A stretch of DNA of 64,000 bases from Hormiphora californensis (GCA_020137815.1 CM035351.1:5383792-5447791); one strand, 5' to 3'; positions 34,905-47,689 are shown, counted from the first letter of the stretch. The notes: generated from the sequence alone by a model not told the origin. A program made the numbers and translations.

Positions 34905-37900
34905 ATGAAATCAAATGCTTGCATGACAAAAGTGAAATTATCAGTTTTGTCATTAGCCGTTTTGGGTCTTTTTATTTTCCTGTCCAGAGAATCTTCGTCT
35001 TCAGAAGAAGAAGAAACAGAATTCGGTAAAAACAATGAACAGCTTCAAACTTAATATTTTATTATTATCACTGTTCTGACCTTTAAATTAAACTATTCAA
35101 TTTTCAGAAAATTATCGGCCCCAGTTGACCCTAATTTTGACACAATTTCGATCTGGATCAAGTTGGTTAGGATCAATATTTGATGCTGATCCTGATATAT
35201 TCTATCTGTTTGAACCGTTACATCCACAGATCTACTCATCCCCGTCCCTCTCTTTAACTACCCCAGAGGTCCAGGTACTTACAACACACACACACACATT
35301 CGGGGCCTGGTAAGGCCCCCCGACCCGAATATAAACCAAACTCAACCCATCCCCCTAAACCATCCCCCCTAGACCACCTCCCTCCCCCCTAGACCACCTC
35401 CCTCCTCTTCAGCGCACCGTTATCTTCTTCTACCAGCATGCAGTGAAGGGTTGAGAGTTGAGAACTGTTTTTATAGGTTTAATTAAGAACAATTTTTAAT
35501 ATATATTTTTACTCTGGGTGCCACCTGTTATAGTGGACTGACTCCATGTTGGTGGAGCCCGGGACGTGCGGCTATATTTATTGACATTTATTTATTGTAT
35601 ATAACGTTCTAATTTTTCCATGATAAAAAAAAAACAACGGGGCCGAGCCGACAGGTCCTTAATACCAGATGAAAAAAATAGTGACGTCACAGATAGCACA
35701 ATGAAGTCAAAATGAAACTTTTTGCAAACCCGGTGTCCGGTGGATTTGTGTTTTTCATTCTTTATCATATTACCAGATCCAGATACTAAAGAATTTGTGT
35801 ACATGTGATTTCGATAATATCCCTTCCTATGGTTTTGTTCACCGGAGTAATGCTGGAATGACTGCCAAATCATTCTTCAATTCAATAAGTGCAAGTAAGA
35901 ACAACAAAATCTTTTGGTGACATTGACACCTAAAGTACACCCCAAACTACTATGTCCCTCACTCGGGTTTTGTGAAATTTCCCACGGTCATAACTCCACT
36001 CCCTGATGAGATAGAGACTTGAAATTTGTTTTGTACGAAGAACTCGATATGATCTCCCTACAAAACAAATTTCAAGTCTCTATCTTATCAGGGGGTGGAG
36101 CTATGGCCGTCTAAAATCCGGTCGCGCGCAGCAAGGGACATAGTAGTTTGGGGGGACCTTTAGTGCGTGCGAGATCGAGCTCGCACATAGGTGTCCGCTC
36201 CGCCCCCTAAAAAAGGGTCGTGTCTTTCAAGCCAAATTGCACGCGATCCACTGGACCGATTTGCATCCGGTTTGTCGCAAAAGACTACAAATTGATCCTT
36301 ATATACTGGAAAATACCCGAGAAGTTTGTCTGTCAACAGGAAGTGGGTCAAAATTGACACTGAAGTCAAATCTGTAATCTGGCTTCTGAGCCTTTTTGCA
36401 CCACTCCCAGACGGTTTAGAATGAATCTGAGGGTATCAGAAGATAGGTTGAACTCTTGTGAGTACTGGAAAATACCCGGCATTAATAGCTGATGCTAATT
36501 GCATCAACATATCTCCCAATATCTAAATTGCATGGGCGTAGTGCAGAAACTCTCGGAAGCCAGAATATAGATTTGACTTCAGTGTCAATTTTGACCCACT
36601 TTCTGTTGACAGACAAACTTCTCGGGTATTTTCCAGTATATTAGGATCATTTGTAGTCTTTTGCGACAAACCGGATGCAAATCGGTCCAGTGGATCGCGT
36701 GCAACATCCCTTGAATGAAACGACCCTTTTTGGGGCGGAGCAGACACCTGTGTGTGAGCTCAATCTTGGTCGCGCACGGTGTCTATGTCACCAACAAAAT
36801 CTTCACATCGTGAAGGGCAATTAGCATCTGCTCTTGCCCAATTGTTTATACACAGCTGTAATTAATGGAACTGCAATAACTAATGTTATTGGATACCGAT
36901 ATGTTATCCGTTATGAACCGCTAATTTTCCTCATTCCCTAGAGACGCTAAGAAGGCAATGTCTGGACGCCAAAGTGAGGGTTTCCAAAGTAGTCAGAATA
37001 TCGGATCCAAAAGTTCTGGGAAAGCTTCAGCGAGAAATGCCTGAATGCGATATGTCTATAGTACATCTTGTTCGAGATCCACGAGCATCAATCAACTCTG
37101 TCATGGTAGGTATACTTCATTTTTTTCAACTGTTCCCCCTAAATTAGTGCGCAGATTTGGTTTGTGCGCCTATCACATGTTAACGTGTGGTGCCCACGTC
37201 AAAAATTTCACAATTTGACAATTTCACGAGTTTGGGGGAACCGATGAAAAAAATGGACTTTAATTCAATTTTTGTTACAATTCCGCGTGATTACTGATTA
37301 GGTTTGGTGTTTCATGTTTAGTCATTTCTTCCCCATTCACTAGGCGACATTTGGACGATTCAAGCAAGCAGAAGTTTCCAAGGAATCATTCACTAGCGAA
37401 GATGTACAGAAAGGTGCCACTGAAATCTGCACCCAGAGAATGGAGGTTGTACGGGGTGTTAACGATCTACCTTACAAGAGTGTCACTATAAAATATGAAG
37501 ATGTGAGTAAAGTTTGACATTAATCAAACTTGCCTAGCCAGACCCTGATTCGCACGCCCCGCCCTTTACAAATGTAAAGGGAGGGTTAGAAAATAACAAA
37601 ATTAAACATCTCTGGACTGACTTATTGATTTTATAATTGACAAACATGCGACAATGTGAATTTCTTTCCTCAGATTGCAATAAATCCGAAGGAGGAGATA
37701 GATAAGTTGTTTGCTTCTTTGGGGATGTCCGTTTCTCAGGACGTTTATTACTACATTCTCTCGTCCTCCAAATCAAAAGACTCCTCCTCTCACGGGTTTG
37801 ATGTCATTAAAAACTCTAAAGATGTTTATGATCGCTGGACTAGGGAAATGGATCCAGAGATGATGACCATAGTAACAGAACAGTGTTCAGATTTTCTTGA

Positions 37901-37931
37901 TTACTTTGTTTACCCAAAAACTATTTTATAG
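34905..37931 (+). CDS. Golgi carbohydrate sulfotransferase, six exons, 328 aa
   Basis: Exons 34905-35025, 35108-35274, 35777-35894, 36942-37105, 37344-37502 and 37674-37931 join in phase to 329 codons with the stop. Residues 12-28 form a signal anchor (VKLSVLSLAVLGLFIFL), followed by an acidic Ser/Glu stem, so a type II Golgi membrane protein is expected. The 5'-phosphosulfate loop of PAPS-dependent sulfotransferases is TQFRSGSSWLG (52-62) and the 3'-phosphate site is LVRDPRASINS (178-188), with KVVR upstream as in the CHST/GlcNAc-6-O-sulfotransferase group. LKNLCTCDF also fits that group. The length is near the lower end for the family. The acceptor sugar cannot be read from sequence. Intron 3 contains nested foldback elements. 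An upstream exon at 31249 may supply a different anchor. Confidence 0.92.
35302..35675. repeat. Interspersed repeat in sulfotransferase intron 2
   Basis: gcctggtaaggccccccgac at the start and ggggccgagccgacaggtcc near the end are reverse complements of text at about 32360-32440, so the two loci share an element in opposite orientations, with different inserts between the shared blocks. Confidence 0.65.
35914..36794. mobile_element. Foldback element with 9-bp target duplication, in sulfotransferase intron 3
   Basis: Ends TTGGTGACATTGACACC and GGTGTCTATGTCACCAA. CAAAATCTT flanks it directly at 35905-35913 and 36795-36803, a 9-bp duplication typical of Mutator-like elements. Long inner arms (about 36165-36405 and 36535-36775, e.g. 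gacaaacttctcgggtattt) fold back on each other. No transposase was seen. A second MITE is inserted near its left end. Confidence 0.85.
35931..36162. mobile_element. TAAAG-type MITE nested in the larger foldback element, copy 2
   Basis: Reverse-orientation relative of 26067-26304, with matching arms (gagacttgaaatttgttttgta) and TA termini. It lies just inside the left end of the 35914-36794 element, so it inserted later. Confidence 0.85.
37112..37260. mobile_element. Foldback MITE in sulfotransferase intron 4
   Basis: catttttttcaactgttcccccta and the mirrored gggggaaccgatgaaaaaaatgg bound a short palindromic unit with GC-rich inner text (gcgcagatttggtttgtgcgc), related to the element at 38978-39125. 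Confidence 0.65.
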
Positions 37932-38977
37932 TATATTATTACTGGTAGTATCTACCTCCTATTTATATATGTTTTTAATCTCGAGTAAGGGTTTCTATTT
38001 GACTGTTATGTTGTATGCTTGTAGAGAAGAGTTGCAGTTGCAAGGAAGCTAAACAAACATAATTTCTTTTTTATACAACTACAGTTATTGTTTAAATACT
38101 CTTAAATGTCTACCTAACAGTGCTGCTTGCAGTCAAAATACGGTAACGCAAAATACAGTAAGGAGACGCGCACGGTGCATAACGCGTGGCAAAAAGTTCA
38201 TGTGTCAGCACGTACTAGCGCCCTGATTGGTCACGGTTGCGCGTCGTCTTACTGTATCTTCGTTTTCCATTACCGTTTTCCCACTACAAGCGACCGTGTA
38301 AAGGGTCCATTCACACCTGATGCCTCCAACTCGGCAACTCCAAGCCAGAGCCGCCCCTCAATTTTCAAGCCGCAGCACGGAAAGACGTCTTCCTTCGGTC
38401 CTTCCTGACTCTGAAGGCGATCGTTACTGGCCTGGCATATGGTGATACAAGTAAAAAATGGGATTCATTGCGACACACGAATACATAGAGCACAAATTAC
38501 AAGTTGCAGGCGGCAACAGTATTATTATTATTTATTAAATCTAAAAATGTATACATTGCATACATATACGCCCCTTTTTGTGGGCAATTTGGATAGTCCT
38601 TTCGATTTAAAATTCAATGATTAGAGTTCACTTAGCCACAGTAATGTAAATGTAAATGTAAATTATGCACTTAATATCCCACTCAATAGTGAATATATAC
38701 CCAGAAAAATGGTGCCAACGCACTCTCTAAAGTATCACTTTCTCAAGTAATGAAAAAAGTTTAAGTTTAAGTTTAAGTTTATGCACAATTTATCACAAAG
38801 TCACACAATTAATATATAACTTCGTCCCGCTCTTACACCATACACTAATAAAGTCGGTAAAACTGTCTTTGGGCTCACGAAAATCCAAAAATTTCGCTTA
38901 AAAACTTCCCTCTGTGATCCCCTATCTTTTAGAAACGAGAAAAATAGCCTTTCTAGTTTTTTTGCCTTGGTAAAGTC

Positions 38978-39125
38978 CATTTTTATTCAACTGTTCACCC
39001 TCCAACTCTTGCGCGTGCGATATTTTAATTTACGCTGCGCGCGCTACACGTTAACATGTGATAGACGCGCAAAACAATTCCGCGCACGACTTTGGGGGGT
39101 GAACAGTTGAAAAAAAATGGAGTAT
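38978..39125. mobile_element. Foldback MITE, CAACTGTTCACCC family
   Basis: tccatttttattcaactgttcaccctcca and ggggggtgaacagttgaaaaaaaatgga are reverse complements around a CpG-rich centre (gcgcgcgctacacg). Confidence 0.75.
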
Positions 39126-40436
39126 AGTTGGTTCCAAAATTTTTTATTTTTGTTGCATAAAAAAATCGCGATTCAGTTCCAAACATTTCGTTTTTTTAGC
39201 GCGCGGCTCATCTAGAAATGCGCGGCTCACATTGACAGCGTAAAATTGATTATATCGCGCGCGCCATAAAAATCATATGGAGTAGGAGTTTTCGTGCCAT
39301 TGACATCGCGATATACCAGGCCAGGCATCGCACCTAATTTTATTCGAAGAAGGGGGAGGATACACCACCAATGCCTGGTCATTCTCCTCGCTCACAGTGA
39401 TTTGGGCACGTCACGCCCCTCATGTTCGCACGCCCGAAGGGCGATCCCCTCACACGGGGCTTGCCTGCTATATATGCAAAGCACACAAGGAATGGCCAGT
39501 GTGATGCCTGTGCTATTTCCATAACGACCCATAACAAAATAAAAAGCAGGATTTTATGAAAACAATCACTGATTTAGAAACAGTTTACCCAAGTTGTGCA
39601 CAACACTTCCTGCTATCTGACTAGCCTACACCGTTAACACTCAATATTGTAATAATAAAATGAAGGGGAACAAAAACAAATGTGATTGATCGTGTAGGAT
39701 AGCACTGCGTTATAAATACCATAGTTTCTAGTCCTCACTCACACTCACACACACTCACATCACACTCACACACACTCACACACATCACACACGTCACACA
39801 TTAACAGAGTCTTGCTATGTAATGGAAAACGCACCAAAACATGTCACCAAATAATGTCGTAAATATATAATTATGCCATCCAAAGCCCAATAAACACTAC
39901 AACCAATAACGTACTGTGAACAATATAACACCATTTTAAAGCTCGCTTGATACAGCGGCATATCTCTCTCTCTTCCTCTCTCTCTCAACTCTGTGTTCTA
40001 CCTATTTACGTCCAAATAATTTAGCAAAGTGTGTGAAAAGTCTGCATGACTACTACGATGTTTCATCAGATGTGCACCCTAAGACAATATGATGTGCCGC
40101 AGAAAGCGAAAACAAAAGTAAATCACACTATCAGGACAGTTCAGGGAGAGAGGTGCACCTTCTCAGGGATTCAGTACAGGAAGAATTGAGCGGGTACACA
40201 TCCACCTCCCCAAACAGATTACTAGAGCAGCTACACCAAATATAAATGAGAAAAACTCGTTTTCTGGACAATTTTTAGGTAGCCCACTGTATGCAAAACA
40301 CGCACAACTATACATTATATCAGAGGACTATTGAAAGACATTTCCTAACTAAACATGCTCATGAGTCACATAAAGCAAGACTTGCTATATGTAAAGCCCG
40401 TGAGCGGGACACACTACCAAATTGCTAGGAAAATAT

Positions 40437-40677
40437 AGTCGAATTTTATAACTAGGGGACAGGGGGGAGGGGGCCGTTTTGATCTTATTTCAAATTTGCA
40501 TATTTTCGATTCCTGATGAGACTTTTTGAATTTGCAGGCTGGGAAAAACTTAGTATGATCTTCCTAACTTCCAAATTTCACGTCTCTAACTCATCAGGAA
40601 CCGGAGATATGCACGTCTGAAATAAGGTCAAAAGTACCCCCTATCCCCTGACCCTTAGTTAAAAATTCTACTATAAT
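40437..40677. mobile_element. Palindromic MITE-like element
   Basis: tcgaattttataactaggggacagggggg is mirrored by ccccctatcccctgacccttagttaaaaattcta. The inner arms (ttcctgatgag.. / ..ctcatcaggaaccgg) resemble those of the TAAAG family at 26067 and 35931. Confidence 0.7.
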
Positions 40678-41097
40678 GTTAGTCAGTTTTCCGCTAGTAT
40701 TCCCTTATTTCACCAAGTTAATTCTGAGAGAGCACAATGAAGATGGGATGAGATGCTTTTAGAATTGACTCTTTGAAATGGACGAGAAATATACCGATCT
40801 GACTGTCCTATCTCATGAGCTGACAACAGAACTTCGTGTTTTGCAAAAAAAGTTTCCTCGCTCTCTCGCTCACAAACACTAAACCTGAACACATACACAA
40901 CAAAACAAGAAAAAACTTAAATCACGAATCTCATTAACTTAAAGAATTAAATCTATTCCCCCATCTATTTCCAATATATCCCTGTCTCCAATTCTTCTAT
41001 TTTTGGTTTAAGTGATTTTCAGTGTGCGGCTGTACTCGATAAAATAACCTTGCGCATTTATACCGATACAGTATAGACTACAGTTATCATTATAACA

Positions 41098-41146
41098 CAC
41101 TCTCTCTCTATCTCGCTCTCTCTATCTCTCTCTCTCTCTATCTCTA

Positions 41147-41215
<69 letters not shown>

Positions 41216-41218
41216 CTC
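41098..41218. repeat. (CT)n microsatellite
   Basis: CT/CTAT run becoming pure CT, downstream of the SECISBP2-like stop. Confidence 0.9.
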
Positions 41219-41820
41219 TTTTGAGTATCGCAGTGATCACAAATCACAACAGGAGAGTGAGCGTTGCACGCCAACAGCATTTGTCTCTCGTGCATACAAA
41301 GAAAGCACTGTTATACACCAATACGCACACACCTTGTGTGTAAAATAAGGGGGAGATCCTACCTAACCCCGTGTTTACTGTTTTCTCTCTTTCTCTCTCA
41401 CACTCTCTCTCTCTCTCACTCTCTCATTCTCTTGTCACAGTTGGGAAAAACACACACACATAGTTACTTCATCACTTACAAAAGGAGCTTAAAACATGAA
41501 AAAACCAGCGTTATCACATTATTGGCTTGGTAAAACAGTTGACCGTCTCCCATTAATATTCTAATATCGGGGTACCAGACCTCTCTCACACATTTCTCTC
41601 TCTATCTGCTGTACCGTTCTGTTCCGTTCGGTGTTCTCTCTCTCTTTCTGCCTCTCATATATTCCCTCACTCGCTCGCTTTGATCTGTCTCGAATCTTTC
41701 TCTTTTTCGCTATCTTTTTTCTCAATACAAATACACATTGTCCAGGATTGAATCCAGCACCTTATCCTCCTCTCACTTTTACTCACTCACTATATATCAG
41801 AGATGAAAGAAGCTGCCTCC

Positions 41821-42397
41821 TCAGCCCTCCCCGGACGTGTGCCCATTCTCCAGGCTGAGAGAGCTAACCTCATTATTCTCTATCCCACTGTCCACAAAGG
41901 AGCTCGATACACTGTCGTTATCACCGTTCGGTGAGGAATCTATCAGATCGCACCCGTTTTGTAGGGGTTGTTGTTGTTGTTGCTGTGCCCCGTCTTCTTC
42001 TTCGTTATTGTCATCCTCAAATTCCTCGCCCTCGTCTGACGAGTGGTCCTCCTCATCCTCTTCTACCTCGTCATTCAGTTGGTAGAGCTCCTTCGCTGCA
42101 GCAGCCTGTTGCATCACGTCATTCCACAGGGACTGAGGGAGTTAGAGAGGGAGTTAGAATTGAGGGAGGGATCAGGAGTTATAGTGGGGGTTAAAACTTA
42201 GTGAGAGAGAGTGGGGGTTAGATAGGGAGTTATGACTTAGAGAGGGAGTAGTGGAGGTTAGAGGGAGGCGGGAGTAAGTAGGGAGGTGGGGTTTAGAGGG
42301 GACAGAATAGGGGCATGGTTTACGGAATGTTAGGCGATGAAAGTAATAACTAAATAATACCCAGGAATAGGAATTTTAACATGTTATCAGCAATTGC

Positions 42398-42484
<87 letters not shown>

Positions 42485-43672
42485 CAGGAATCTGGAATGT
42501 GACACAAAAACCTGCCAACTGCAGAGCTAGCAGCAACAGAATTGTAGCCGCTGCTGGACACACACACACACAAGCACACGCTCACCTCAGCTCCTTCATA
42601 GTTGAATATCGAAACAGCACTTGTTATTGTGCTCTTCGGCCGGGCAAGGATCTTGGATATCTTGGTCTTGTTTAGACCACAGATAATGGGAACACATTGT
42701 TCTGTACTCTCAGCTACGATGTCGTGTACACAATCAAATAGGCCACCTGCGAGAAAGGGAAATGTGTTAGTGTGGAATATAACAAGTAATAACTGATGCT
42801 CGATTACAGATCCCCTATTCTCTAAACTCCGTGATGGATGAAACTTTGAAGAAATATATATTGTCTATCGGTGTCGATTATAGTAAGTACCTTTGGAGAC
42901 AATCCTATCAATATTAGGAGGGATGATGATGCATTTTACACGTTTTAGTTTGAGGTATTTCCTGGCCTCTCTCAAACCACAGCAGTACCGTCTTTTGTGC
43001 TGCAAGGAAGGAAGTGTTAGTTTTCAATTTAGGAGATTGCTAGTTTTCAAGATTGTCCAAAACACGAAACCGATTGTCTCCTAAGCCTAGAGGGAACCCA
43101 ATGCCACCCTTACCGCTGATCCAATTTTGTATGCTTTGTCATTAAATTCTCGTAGTTTTCCGAGGAACATTTGGAGAGAGTTGTTGAGGTCATCAGTAAC
43201 GGTCTGGGAACAACACGCCTGAATATTCAACACGCTGCCTTCGCTGCAAAATAAATCGTGGTAAAACACACCGGATAAGGCGAAAAAGAGAGGGGAGAGA
43301 GAGAGAAAGAAAGAGAGAGGTTACTGGTCGGGTGGAGAGATACATACAAACATTAATAAGAGAGATGAAAAAGCGGCTGATTCTTACCTCTGCTCACTCG
43401 TCTCTCCCTTTTCCTTTACAATTATCTGTGCGGGAGAACAAAAATTAAAAAATCTTAAATCGCGTGTGTAAACTCTCCGCGATCTTTCTACTCAAGACCA
43501 AATTCGTACCTTTTTCATTTTAGAGAGCTTCTTGGGCTTTGGATCCTCCCTTTCCTTGCCCCTTCGTGTGTTCGGGGCAGAGGCATCGAGCTGATTAACG
43601 ACCTGGGACAATAACCATTTACATAAATCGCCAAGAAATCTTTGTCCAAATAATATTTGTTAGAAGTGTGTG

Positions 43673-43745
<73 letters not shown>

Positions 43746-45463
43746 GAGAGAAGAAACAGAAGCTGAGAGATGGAGGAAACGGGAGGGGGAGTGCTGTGTA
43801 CGTTAGATGCGCAACAAACATAGTGCTGGCAACTACTTTCTTATACGCGCGTTTGCGCGCCCTTGCTAGTCGCGGTAGAGATTCTTGCGGAATTGTCCCT
43901 TTCTAACACGTTGCCTTAGGTAGCCAAGTCAACGTAGAGTGAGTGAGAGAGAGAGAGAAGTTGATGTATGTATTATTATTATGTGTGTGTATGTGAGTTT
44001 ATTATGTATGATATGTACCTTCTCAGGGGACGAAGTAACTAGGTTAGCACTCTTAACAACTTTCTTTTTTCTCTGTTTCTTGTCCTGTGAGGAAGGGAGA
44101 GTTGAGTGTAATTTGGGGGGAGCCGGAATGTCAACAAATATTTAAACAAACATTCTGGTACCCCAGCTGTACCCATGATAGCAGAGTGCTAACAGTTACA
44201 TACCTGGATAATATTCATAATATTGAGCTCAATTCCAGACCCTTTTGTTGGTTTTTGCCGGCCATTTGATCGGCCAAAGTACGGCCTCCCGCCCCTTTCT
44301 CCGTTAGCCCCTCCTCCTTCTGTGGTATTCTCTTCCCTAGGGTTGGGCACGAACTTCTCGTTCCTTCGGTCAGGTCGCTCTGGCCTCTCTGTTTTCTTTT
44401 CTTCTGGTTGAACCGTTTTCTCGACAGTTGGGGCTGCTACAGGTGTTGGCGCCTGGTAGGAGGAATAGAGTGAGACAGGAAGTAAGAAAAATATTGAGAT
44501 GAAGACAGCAAGGAGAAAAACTGTTGGATTTGGGAAAGAAGAGAGAGAGAGATAGGAGAGAGAGAGAGAGATAGAAGAGAGAGAGAGAGGGAGAGAGAAA
44601 GAGGGACTCTCTATCTCTCATCGCTATCTCTCCTATCTCTCTCTACTCTCTCGCTCTCTCTCTACTCTCTCCCTCTTTCCCTTCCTCTTTACCTCTCTCT
44701 CTAAGAAAATACCTTGCATTTATCAGACAGGGTAAAGTTTCACTGTGCGTGTGTAACACACTCAGACACGCACATTACACAATGTCGACTAGCAAAAGGA
44801 GAGAAATATTGGTGTTGTGCAATTGGAAATGGGTAAAAGCAATATAGAGACTGAATAATGCTTGCAAGGGATTCTTACACGCATTTGGATCAGCCGTTTC
44901 GAAATAATACGAATAAAGATGATCTAATCATTTAAAACTGGATAATGTTTATTCTAGAACTTGATGTGTGATGAGATGCTGGCGAAATTGCTAGAACAAT
45001 TACCATGCAAACCAATAAACAAACAAACTAACAAACTAACAAACTTACAAACTAACTAACTAACAATCTAACAAACCAATAAACAAACAAACTAACTAAC
45101 TAACAATTTACAAAGTAATACAAGGTTTTTAATTGTTTAATTAAAAACCTTGTATTACTTTGTAATCAGCTCCAGAATCTTGATCCTGTCGAGCGCTTTA
45201 CCAGCAATCCCTTTATAAGCAAAGATAACTAACAATTTAACAAACCAATAAACAAACTAACTGGAACACCTACCTGCTGTATTTCAGGTTTTATCACAGG
45301 TTCCTCCTCCTCAGCAGTAGGTGGGTCTGCACCTAGAAGGGCCGCCCTGTAACTCATCGAACTGTCCTCTATACTTGGCACCTCTCCAGACAGCACCGGG
45401 TAATCTTCCTCCGAGGACGGTACTACTGAAAGGAAGGGAACATTTAGAGGGGAGGGAGAGAGA

Positions 45464-45513
<50 letters not shown>

Positions 45514-45568
45514 AGAGAGAAAGAGAATGAGAGAGAGAGATAGTTAGAGAGAGGGAGAGAGAGAGAGA

Positions 45569-45632
<64 letters not shown>

Positions 45633-46698
45633 AGTATTACCGCTGCAGTTATGGGGACACATGTACGGGGAAGAGACAAAACTAGGGATAATTAAAACGG
45701 AAAAGTAAGAAAAAGTAGTAAATTCTAACTCTCTCCATGATAATTATAACACTGCCAGAATTTTCCACCTGTAATAGCAACGCCTACACGCAGCTGTCAG
45801 TATGGCCTAGACCGGCCAACCGTTACACGCAGTTTTACACGTACTGTAAGCTATTGTGAAACGCATCAAATCGACTGTAAAAACACTCAAACCTCTAAAA
45901 ACCTAAATTTTTGGGTGTTAAAATTTAAATCTATAATTTTTGTACATTGAATTGTGTGAATGTAAACCACTTCGTTTCCCCCAACTTTTCTTTCTTTTTC
46001 GATGATGATGAGTTGTTGTACACTTTGGGAGTCTTGTTTTTTTTGATGACGCTGGTTTCACTGCTTTTTTGATCGGTTTAACTGAACAGATCATGTGTTT
46101 TTTTGTTTAAAATGTTAAAGGGTTAAAAAAATTACTTTTATAGTTTTGTGAATGTTTAAAAGAAAAAGTCCAATTTTCACAATACCCCCACCCCAAAAAA
46201 CGTGACCCCGCTCTATCCTTGTTGTTGTCCGGTGGGGTTGATAGTCCATTATTCCGCTTTTGGTCTCCATACCGGCCACCATTCGCTCACCCCCCGGCCC
46301 CCATGCTTCCCCCCTCGGCCACTTTTGGGGGCCCTCCCCCCTTTCGCGGCTGACGGAGGTACTGGTCCCGGAACCGGGGGATGGAAAATCGGGGGTGGTT
46401 GGGTGATGGTGCCACTATTATCTAGAGGAAGAGAGGGAGTGTTAACACTGTTATCTGGAGGGAGGGAGGGAGTGTTAAAACTTTAAACCACAAATTTTAC
46501 AGTTAAAACCTCAATTAGAGATTTTCATAACAAAATATGTTGCTAATGTACCTGATTGGAAACCCAGTACATTTCCCCGTACATGTGGGGTACGAACTCA
46601 GGAGCGTCTAGTTAGAAGGATGGCTGGGGCTGGGCTAGGCCATTCAGAGCAGTCCCCTTGGTTACAAATGGCTCAACATCAGGGCGCAGTTTCGAAGT
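41821..46698 (-). CDS. SECISBP2: SECIS-binding protein 2 family gene (SECISBP2/SECISBP2L), 3' portion
   Basis: Exons, 5' to 3': 46698-46552, about 46421-46205 (broken), 45425-45274, 44452-44204, 44084-44019, 43602-43510, 43425-43388, 43243-43114, 42999-42891, 42746-42586, 42132-41821 (stop). From 45425 onward every phase agrees. The L7Ae/Gadd45 RNA-binding fold is clear: RYCCGLREARKYLKLKRVKC, IIIPPNIDRIVSKGG, VPIICGLNKTKISKILAR, ITSAVSIFNYEGAE; its basic SECIS-interaction region (KPKKLSKMKK, IIVKEKGE) lies just upstream. The tail is acidic and Gln-rich. The product binds the SECIS hairpin of selenoprotein mRNAs and lets UGA be read as selenocysteine. N-terminal exons carry LRPDVEPFV and APEFVPHMYG, like the conserved N-terminal motifs of SECISBP2L. 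The first exon listed has an in-frame TAA (46612-46614) and the next a likely frameshift; both sit in the poor-quality block. Which paralogue it is cannot be decided. Confidence 0.9.
42402..42481. repeat. (GA)n microsatellite in the last SECISBP2-like intron
   Basis: Pure GA run of about 80 bp. Confidence 0.95.
43675..43741. repeat. (GA)n microsatellite in a SECISBP2-like intron
   Basis: Pure GA run upstream of exon 43602-43510. Confidence 0.95.
44998..45262. repeat. AACA/AACT repeat tract
   Basis: Runs of 'aaccaataaacaaacaaact' and 'aactaactaactaac' on both sides of a perfect hairpin (45108-45165), within a SECISBP2-like intron. Confidence 0.75.
45108..45165. repeat. Perfect 27-bp-arm hairpin
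   Basis: Arms of 27 bp with a 4-base loop (GTTT); the left arm begins ttacaaagtaatacaagg. Unlike the neighbouring AACA repeats, the palindrome is exact. Confidence 0.9.
45450..45628. repeat. (GA)n microsatellite in a SECISBP2-like intron
   Basis: About 180 bp of GA with GGGAGA, GATAGTTA and AAAGA interruptions, immediately upstream of exon 45425-45274. Confidence 0.95.
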
Positions 46699-47689
46699 CT
46701 GAAATAATAAGAGATTAGGGGGAAAAGAGATATAATTTCGAAAAAAAAGGAGGATTGAAAAGTAAGATAAGGGGAGAAAAAAAAGAGGTTGGGGGGGATA
46801 GAGAAAGAGAAGGGCAAAAACTTCCTGCTCCCTTTTTCCCCCATAGGGGAGGGGGGGTGGGAAAGAAATTTGGGAAAGAGGTTAAAAAAAAAAAAAAAAA
46901 ACATTTTTTTTTTTTTTCAATTTTCAAAATCAATCCTTTAAAACTTCCTCCCTCTTTTCTCTATTTACTTCTTTCCCTTTAAACAAACCCCTTTCTGATT
47001 TTTACCTTTTGGATTTTTTTCCCTTTTCCCTCCCTTTCATTTTTCTCCCTTTCCTTCTTTTTTCCTTTCTCCCCCTTTTCCCTCTCCTTTTTTTCCTTTT
47101 TTCTCCAGTTTTCGGCCGGTTTAAAGGGGGGGGTTTTTTTCCGGTGCCCCGCTGCCCTTACCTCCTTCTCTTCTTCTCTCTCTCCTCTCTTTTCTCCCAT
47201 CACGCACCCCCCCAGGGGCCGTAGGTCCCATGCGTGACGGGGGGTTTTAAACCCCCACCCCGCCCTTTTGGGGATCGGGGGGCCCGGAGGGGCCTGGGAA
47301 AGTAAAAATTTTGGGTTAGAACAAGGGTCCATAGGGGGTAAATTGAAAAAACATGGGGGGGGGGAAAAATTTGGGGGGGAATTGAGGGAAGGGGTTTTCC
47401 CTCCCTTACAATGGGGAAAGAAAGCCCACCACTGGGGGGCAGAAGAAAAACATGAAAACTAAAGAACCCAAACGCTGAATCTAGGGAAATCTGGGGGCAA
47501 GCAGGAACGGGTATAAAGTTTTGCTGTTAAAACCGAACGAAAAAAATTAAAAAAAACTGGTTAAAATTAAAATTACAAGACAGGGGGGATCAGCTAGGGG
47601 GGGAATACTTCCCGGAATTTCCGGACGTGTTCATCGATTTGAAGAGGACTGTTTTTTGGAGCTGAGGGGAAATTTTTCGGGTTATGCAT

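Larger units (their letters stand above)
37932..41820. other. Spacer between sulfotransferase and SECISBP2-like genes
   Basis: 3' flanks of two convergent genes. Besides the elements listed separately it contains a 'gtttaa' hexamer run (about 38760-38780) and a CACACTCA/CATCACA repeat at about 39735-39800. No coding exon was recognised. Confidence 0.4.
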
